Shown here: piece after piece, positions 56,447 to 64,000 of the stretch
Position numbering within the stretch: position 1 is the stretch's first letter
How the letters are laid out: every line of letters begins with the position of its first letter
NCBI RefSeq assembly: GCF_963678975.1
Contig: NC_089276.1
Location: 18,729,272-18,793,271, forward strand
Direction: 5' to 3'
Length of the DNA: 64,000 bases
Source: Dysidea avara
Lineage: Eukaryota; Porifera; Demospongiae; Dictyoceratida; Dysideidae
Notes under the pieces: generated by a model
Databases searched by the model: none
What the model was told of the DNA's origin: nothing
What the model saw: the letters and a program-made list of their open reading frames with translations, nothing else
Translations under genes and position numbers: made by a program

Positions 56447-57940
56447 AATATTAATTTTGACAAAAAGTAAGATCTACATGTACTTGGTTCAATGGTAGTA
56501 TGTTAGTGCTTGTGAGTGGAACATACTGTAGCCTGAAGATGTGGAAAGTACAGACATCATGATCAACTCTATTGAGGATGCAAATAAACTGGTTTGATAA
56601 TGGTAATTTGTGCCAATGCAGGCTCACAAGCAGCTGCCTTTTTTTCTAGAAATTAATATTAATATAACACATAGGCAATGAAAAGATGGAAAGGGAAGGG
56701 AGAATGCCTAATCTCTTCTTAGAATTACTAAGAGGGGTTGAAATTATACTTTTGGTGTGAGACTTGACCTAAAAGCTGCTAAAAATCGAAATACTCTAAT
56801 AGAACCTCCATCATAATTTTTTTTTCAAGAAGTTGCCGGTGTGCTTTTTTGACCTGTGCACTGCTATCTTACCATTGCTCCAAACATCCTAATCACTTTC
56901 TGAGAACAACTTCTGCCAAATGGTTAATATTATAGTGGGTATTTTCAGTTGTTGCTACAAACTTGATGTTTGGGTTGACATGCTTAGGTAAAACAGTTCA
57001 TTTCTTAGCATGTATACAGTTAACAAGGCTGTAGTGTCTGAGAACTGTTTGTTTTTGCTTCATCAGTATATACCAAAGTTCCATGCTGCATTTATCTGAA
57101 TCTAGCATCAATTGAAGCTAATAAAATTTAATGTCATACAGGGTTTGTACTCCCAAAGTCCTTGAAGCTCAGCTTTATGAGCTCAAATGATACCACAGCA
57201 TTTACACTGTCATGTTATAAGGGGGTTAGTTGTGGCCAAAAACTAGTTTTTTATGTAAGTGACTTTGGACTCTGGTTGTAAAAAATTAATATGGTGATGG
57301 GGCCATATAGATGAAAAAGTCAGATTGAAATAGCAACAGAACAGTCTGTGGCTATATATACTACAAGGTTGAGTTATTTTTGTGTGTATTTTAAATCTCT
57401 ACAATGACCTTAACATTCAATCCTGTGTATTGTCTTTGACAATCCACTATTATGTATTGCCTTATAATCCAATAAAACTTAACAGTGTAGTTCTGTATTT
57501 GCTTACAACTGAACTCATCCATCTTGTAACCACAATCTTTCAGTACAATAGAGTATTTGGTTAAAAATAGCTTCCAGATTAAATCTTGTGATAGCTATAT
57601 TCCAAAAAGTTCCAGAGGAAGCATCACCCCAGATCCCCCTAGCTGGAAAATTCTATGTATGCGTACTGTACACACTGCATGGTGAGTGTATACTTGTCCT
57701 TTCAAGCCCTCTCTTCATTGTTACTGTTTGTATGTCATAATTTGAGCCATGAGACTGTAAAGTACACTAGCCATATCTTAAGCCAAGCAATACACTAAAT
57801 TTAGCGATCTTGTATACTGACGAATTTACCATATAAATTTAATTAATCCATGAATTGATGTAATCAATTAGAAAAAAATCAAAACTCTAAAATTGCTAAA
57901 TTTAATGTACCGCTAAATTAAGATATTTCAAACACAAAAT
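56447..57940. other. Intergenic, no gene recognised
   Basis: AT-rich with one CTCTAATAGAA motif near 56,791. No domain or splice structure is seen. Confidence 0.5.
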
Positions 57941-58740
57941 TAATGGCGAGTATTGATCATGCATAGCTGATATTCATATCCTTCCCCTTCCTGTTCTTTA
58001 TGCAAGGAATATAATTTCAGTTACTGGCTGTGCCCTTTATATGACAGCTAGTATTACAACTGTTCTGGAAATAATGGTGTTATTTCATCATTATTGCACT
58101 TAGGCGACTCACAATGCCTTACAAGCATTTTGAATCACTTAAACAAAATGGCATCATTTTTCAGTCAAAAATATTACCAAATTTTGATACTGAATAGGCT
58201 AAATTTTTCTGTGGGGACATGCTCCCAGACCCCCCTAGATAGAGCATGTTGAGTGTGCTTTGCACACTATAGCTAGTTGTATTAACCAGTTGTTGCTTTT
58301 GTTAGCCAACCCAGGGCCGCCCACAGGGGGGGGGGGGGGGGGGGGGCAACTGGGGAATTTTGCCCCGGGCCCCAGCCTGAAAGGGGCCCCAGGAAGCCCC
58401 ATGAAGGGCCCCCTGAATACCTGTTTAAAAGATCGATATACTCTAATAGAGCAGTCAGATCTAAATACTCTAATAGAGCAGTCACAGTATTCTTCAGAGG
58501 AGCAGTGTAGCAAGCTTATAGATAAGGAGATATGGTTGGTGATGGGTAGTTTTTGTCATTGCCAGCAGGTTGTGACCTTTTTTTTTTTTTTTTTTTTGGT
58601 CTTCACCTTACAACTTGGGTCAAGGGCCCCACTTTAACTCTTTGCCCTGGGCCCCTTAATTTCTCTGGGCGGCCCTGAGCCAACCAACCATTATGTTAGC
58701 ACCCCCCCTTCTGAAATCCTAGATCCGCCCCTGATTGCTA
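57941..58740. repeat. Old dispersed repeat related to 7790-7970 and 30600-30900
   Basis: Shared landmarks are CCCTTTATATGACAG, GGCTCACAATGC-like, CAGTCAAAA and GGGGACATGCTCCC-like. It is interrupted by the hAT-type MITE at 58312 and followed by a solo hAT end (58719-58733). Confidence 0.5.
58312..58677. mobile_element. hAT-type MITE (CAGGGCCGCCCA ends), copy 1
   Basis: The ends CAGGGCCGCCCA and CTGGGCGGCCCTG are inverted. AGCCAACC is duplicated exactly (58304-58311 and 58678-58685). It holds a ~20-G run, a ~22-T run and two CTCTAATAGAGCAGTC motifs. It is the reverse-orientation sister of 60413-60765. Confidence 0.93.
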
Positions 58741-59519
58741 CTAGAGTATCTCAATTATTATCTATAAGTAGAGTATTAAATGTGCCTTGTAGATTTCTAG
58801 TTTGGGAATCCTAAACTATTGACTGTGTAGCACTAACAGAAGTTTCTAACTGCAATGGGTAAAGGCACCTGAAAACTAGTATCCCACTTATACAGCAAAA
58901 TACTGATATGATACCAATACTCAGTACTGCCAATACAATATTAATTTCAATAATGATTACTGATATCTCTATTCTATGCTCATATTATTAACTAAAGAAT
59001 TTTCAAAACAACATGGAAATGTACATTGATTAATTTCTACATATTTTGGTGGTTGTCTGCTGTTTATAAATGTAGCGATTGGTAAGTTATGAGCCACTGA
59101 AGTTGACGATATCTAGTGATAAAGTTGTCTGGTGCCAAAGTATGGAACAGGTGTTTGTTCTATGTTTAAATTGAATGAATAAACATTGGAATTGCTTTCC
59201 TGCAAACTTGACTGCAGTCGCAAGGCTAGTAGCTAAATGATGTATTGTACAGTCACCATTTTACACCTATAATTGATACCTGACAAGCGCCTTTTGGGGT
59301 TCCAACAACTCTGTGCCTTGCTTTCCATTTATAGCCATACTGAGGAATTAAATTTACCATATCAATGCATTATTTAAATCTCATAAAATAATTTAAAGTG
59401 TTTACACTACTGTAAGAGGAATTGGTCACCCAGAGATACCAGCATGATAGAATCACCATTAAATAAAACCACACCATGTAAAGATCTAGCTATAGACCTA
59501 TAAAGATTGAGCATAGCAA
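58741..59519. other. Intergenic, no gene recognised
   Basis: AT-rich; nothing supportable seen. Confidence 0.5.
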
Positions 59520-60412
59520 CTATGCTGGCACCAGAGTTAACGTGTTTTCGTCTGAACAAGTGCCCCAGCTATCAATTACTGACTCGAAAGTGAAGTGGCC
59601 ATTACGCTTCACTTTCAGCTATATGCTCAGCCCATTACACAGCACTACAAACAAAGTACAGTAGGAGAAGCACCTCTGCAATCATCTGTTTCACCTTATT
59701 GTTAGCTAGGTTAAGTAATCATTAAAAAGTCTCCAGTTCCTGTAGGTTAGGTAATCCAGAGGCTGCAGCACATGTTACTGTCAGACCTTCAGTGCTGGTC
59801 ACTGTAAAGTGCTAATAATAAAATACAGACAATTCATGCGCCACAACTATCAATTACTGAAAGTGGCCATTACGCTTCATTTCAGCTATGTTCAGCCCAT
59901 TTCAGTGCACTAAAAATGACGAACAGTAGGAGAAGCACCTCTGCAATCAATCCAGTTACCATGGAAAATATGGACAATTTCCATTTACAAATGTAGGGAA
60001 GCCGTCGCACTACCGCGAATTGACACCTTGGGCTGTCAGCAAAAAGAAGTGGGAGAAAAATAAGTATGCGTGCATTGTACATAACTTACTGCAGTATACC
60101 AAAAGCACGTCTCAGGACGAAGTGATGTCAAACAATGAAAATCAAGCCCGTAGCCTTAGCCGTTATCGGGTTATGCTTCATCAGGAAACTAGTCAGTAAA
60201 AAAATCCCAAATTTTTATTTTAAAATTTTCGTAATTTATTAGAAACATTTAGGGTTGTACTGAAGGCACTTTTGGGGCTTGGTCATACCAATACTGCCAA
60301 GACACCAGAAGGTATAATTGTAAAGCTGGTTTTTGGGTAATATTCTTTGGGCAGAAAAACCCTAACCTCTATGATCCTTAATATACAGTACTACCATACT
60401 GTATGATAGGGA
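59520..60412. repeat. Dispersed ~0.9-kb repeat, paralogous to 51080-52265
   Basis: It contains two partial internal copies of the AGTGGCCATTACGCTTCA...GAGAAGCACCTCTGCAAT block (59590 and 59860). It ends at ACTGTATGATAGGGA, where the next hAT-type MITE inserted. Confidence 0.6.
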
Positions 60413-60765
60413 CAGGGCCGCCCAGAGAAATTAAGGGGCCCAGGGCAAAGAGTTAAAGTGGGGCCCTTGACCCAAGTTGTAAGGTGAAGACCAAAAAAAA
60501 AAAAAAAAAAAAGGTCACAACCTGCTGGCAATGACAATAACTACCCATCACCAACCATATTTCCTTATCTATAAGCTTGCTACACTGCTCCTCTGAAGAA
60601 TACTGTGACTGCTCTATTAGAGTATTTAGATCTGACTGCTCTATTAGAGTATATCGATCTTTTAAACAGGTATTCAGGGGGCCCTTCATGGGGCCTCCTG
60701 GGGCTCCTTTCAGGCTGGGGCCCGGGGCAAAATGCCCCAGTTGCCCCCCCCTGTGGGCGGCCCTG
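60413..60765. mobile_element. hAT-type MITE (CAGGGCCGCCCA ends), copy 2
   Basis: Inverted ends as in 58312-58677. GATAGGGA is duplicated exactly at 60405-60412 and 60766-60773. Internal CTCTATTAGAGTAT motifs lie near 60610 and 60640. Confidence 0.93.
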
Positions 60766-60822
60766 GATAGGGATATGCACTTTGTCATGCTTACACATCT
60801 GGTACTATGCTATTCTGTCATC

Positions 60823-61680
<858 letters not shown>

Positions 61681-61684
61681 TTAC

Positions 61685-61951
61685 ATTATTATAGTGTGGT
61701 AGTGTGTGAAGCCAAGTGGATGTTAGAGCACAGCCTGCATGATAATAACAAGGTTGCAGGTTTGATGCATCATAGTACCCAGTTGGTGTTGCTATAGTTT
61801 AATTGAGCAAGAAACTTCACACTCATTGTTCCAGTCAGCTATATAGTGGGAATCTGGTGCCCTGGGGAAGCAAATGTCCAACCATCTGTGTGAATTGTAG
61901 AAATTCATGTTCGATTTACTGAACAGCAATAGCTGTGATTCGCATGGTTGC

Positions 61952-62029
<78 letters not shown>

Positions 62030-62030
62030 T
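61685..62030 (+). mobile_element. tRNA-derived SINE with (GT)n
   Basis: GTTAGAGCACAGCCTGCATG followed by GGTTGCAGGTTTGATGC matches the A-box region, anticodon-arm spacing and B box of a tRNA-like head. A body follows with TTGAGCAAGAAACTT and CCCTGGGGAAGCAAATG, reaching a (GT)n tract at 61952-62022. The exact 3' end is uncertain and may run on to about 62,270. Confidence 0.65.
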
Positions 62031-62270
62031 AAAACATCACTTGGTGATGTGGCTAATGCATCATCCCTGCCTCTAACTGTGTGGTGAAGGGATTCCTTAG
62101 TGTCCTCAGCGTATAGGCCTTGCAAATCAACAAACAACATTATGTACATTCAAGCGTTGCTTTGGTTCTGCACAAGAATTTGGACTAGGTTGGTGACCCA
62201 GTCCTTGTTAGATAGACTCCACGAGAGCTGGGGGATTGTTGGGCAGGTAGTAAAGAGGCTCTTGTGATTA

Positions 62271-62273
<3 letters not shown>

Positions 62274-62354
<81 letters not shown>
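62274..62354 (+). repeat. (GT)n microsatellite at the paralog breakpoint
   Basis: A dinucleotide run that joins directly to the homologous sequence of the second adhesion GPCR copy. Confidence 0.95.
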
Positions 62355-62358
<4 letters not shown>

Positions 62359-64000
62359 GATGTAGATTTAGCTGAGAATTTTATTTTACAGGAACAACAA
62401 ATATTGTTTGTATACAACTTGTTTACGTCATCAGACTTATATGCCTTCAAATGCTATGACAAAGATGCCACACTTGATACAAGCAGTAAGCCATAGGGAA
62501 ATGACACTCATTTAGGTATCATTGGTATTTCAGACATACGTTTAATAGTGTTGAGACTTGATTTAAGTAATTCACTAAAGAACTTCAATTCAAAATTATC
62601 ACATAATAATTTCACATCATTTGAACTTCCTGAAAGTGTGTTGGTGGCTGCCAAAAATGAAGGAGAATCAGAGTGTACGTTTGTTGTGAACAGTGTGACA
62701 GTGCCATGTAATGTTCATTATACTGTGTAGTCATAGCTGTCTCTTATCTGTTCAATGGGCTTGAAAGTATTTTATCATCAAGACCACTTTCTGGAAGTAA
62801 CAGGTGAATAATTTTGTTACTGTAGCTTATGCTTATGTGTCTTTTATTTAATGCTCATAACATGCTATGCAGGATATATGATGTGGGATTGCCTATAGTA
62901 TCACTAGTCACTTCTTGTCCATTCCAAAGCTGTGCAGATGTCATAAAACAAGATGGTGTACAATTTTTTATAACAGAAAAGTATGATCTATTTACTAATT
63001 TTTATTTAGTGAAATGTTAATCATGTGATATTTTAGATTAGCAAAGATAGCAGTGCCACATGTGCCTTTTGGAACTTCAGCATGTAAGGGAGTACATAGT
63101 GCTGATAGATACTGATGTATAAAACCATGCATAGTGAAAGAGAGTATGAACCATTCTGGTCTACTGAAGGCTGTAGAGTGGTAAACCAAACTTCTGAACG
63201 AACACAATGTGTCTGCTACCACCTCACTCATTTTTGTATACTTTTTGATTCTAGAGGAGGAGCATCTAGTCAAGTAAGAAAAAGCTATAGTAATATATAT
63301 ATGGATGTGCAAACATTGTTTCAGCTGCCATAGTTGTAATATTGTGATAGGAGCACAACAGGACATAACCTTGCATTCAAACTTCTTTTGTCTAATACAG
63401 TTGCGTTCAGAAAATGAGACCGCCTTGCATCTGATTACATACATTGGAGTAGGGTTCTTACTGCTGGCATTGATCTTAACTTTGATATCTTTTGTTATAC
63501 TACGGTATCTAAAAAGCAAAAACTGAGTGCAGTTTCAATCCTTGTTTTTTACTAGGTCACAATGGAGCCTACATACATTTGTACATATCAACTTGTGTTG
63601 TACTTTGTTTATTGCTCAGTTAATATTTGTAACAGCAGTTAACAAGACATCTAATGATGTGAGACATACTTAATAGGGAATGATTCCTGCATCATGTAAT
63701 TTTGTTGGTTCAGATTGTTTGTGCCACAATAGCCATTCTACTCCACTACTTCTTCCTTACTACATTCATGTGGATGTTGATGGAAGGAGTAGTGTTGTAT
63801 GTTGTATTGGTGAAAGTGTTTACACAAGTTGACTGGAAGTACTACACAGGATTTGTAGTATTATGTTACAGTAAGGTATGGTACACATCCATCCACTAGA
63901 TGATGTGTATTTTGTACAGGTGGTCCATTACTGTACATGATATTGTTCCTTTGGGATTGGCTAGAAGAGATGAGTGGAGTTATGGAAATGACAATTTGTA
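62355..64000 (+). pseudogene. Second adhesion GPCR copy, partial and frame-broken
   Basis: Homologous exons: 62355-62485, 62534-62674, 62737-62803, 62873-62980, 63037-63083, 63141-63273, 63401-63504, 63556-63658, 63714-63870 and 63920 to the window end. All splice sites are kept, and so is the GPS (CVCYHLTHFCILF). It lacks everything upstream of mid-GAIN, beginning abruptly after (GT)n. Relative to the first copy, a 7-nt deletion near 62968 breaks the GAIN exon and a 4-nt deletion near 63946 breaks the TM4 region. It is probably a pseudogene; sequence beyond the window could refine this. Confidence 0.7.

Overview
The window is from an AT-rich animal genome with many short introns and dense repeats. 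A sponge, probably a demosponge, is the best guess. Three things point there: a split adhesion-GPCR gene with a canonical GAIN/GPS region (holozoan/metazoan); a receptor family joining a long parallel beta-helix of Gly-Gly-Ala repeats to a Cys-rich multi-pass membrane module, a type I associate with sponge gene models; and fragments of several non-LTR retrotransposon families. The species cannot be fixed from sequence alone.

Layout. 1-2200: 3' part of beta-helix/multi-pass receptor copy 1, interrupted by a 200-N gap and a repeat that overwrote part of its last exon. 2248-6640: foldback element, a ~2.9-kb satellite with ~30-bp half-units, and a dispersed repeat. 6640-13850: flank paralogous to 29580-32260, carrying hAT-like MITEs and a nested non-LTR retrotransposon. 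13857-14241: a third receptor fragment. 14242-17772: a decayed non-LTR element with a restriction-like-endonuclease-type C-terminus. 17773-22188: intergenic, with a (TCAC)n tract and a tRNA-derived SINE. 22240-29507: receptor copy 2, with signal peptide, about 17 beta-helix repeats, Cys-rich module, about 8 TM segments and a separate acidic terminal exon; two frameshifts suggest a pseudogene or a broken allele. 29508-42127: paralogous flank, four retroelement fragments, foldback elements, and a candidate TATA box plus signal-peptide exon at 32528-32664.

43794-55456: an adhesion GPCR read across 21 exons: unknown N-terminal exons, a Ser/Thr stalk coded by about 66 copies of a 36-bp minisatellite, GAIN domain, GPS with the His-Leu-Thr cleavage motif, seven TM helices and a short cytoplasmic tail. 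TM7 and the tail lie beyond a ~5-kb repeat-filled intron. 62355-64000: a tandem paralog starting abruptly after a (GT)n tract, with two frame-breaking deletions. Between them lie MITEs, a SINE and microsatellites.

Both gene families are predicted plasma-membrane receptors with long, repeat-built, fast-evolving ectodomains, and both have local duplicated and decayed copies. That is birth-and-death evolution of a surface-receptor cluster among active transposons; ligands and pathways cannot be read from the sequence. A short near-palindromic motif, CTCTATTAGAG, recurs at about 18-20 places in otherwise unrelated repeats and is the least explained signal here.
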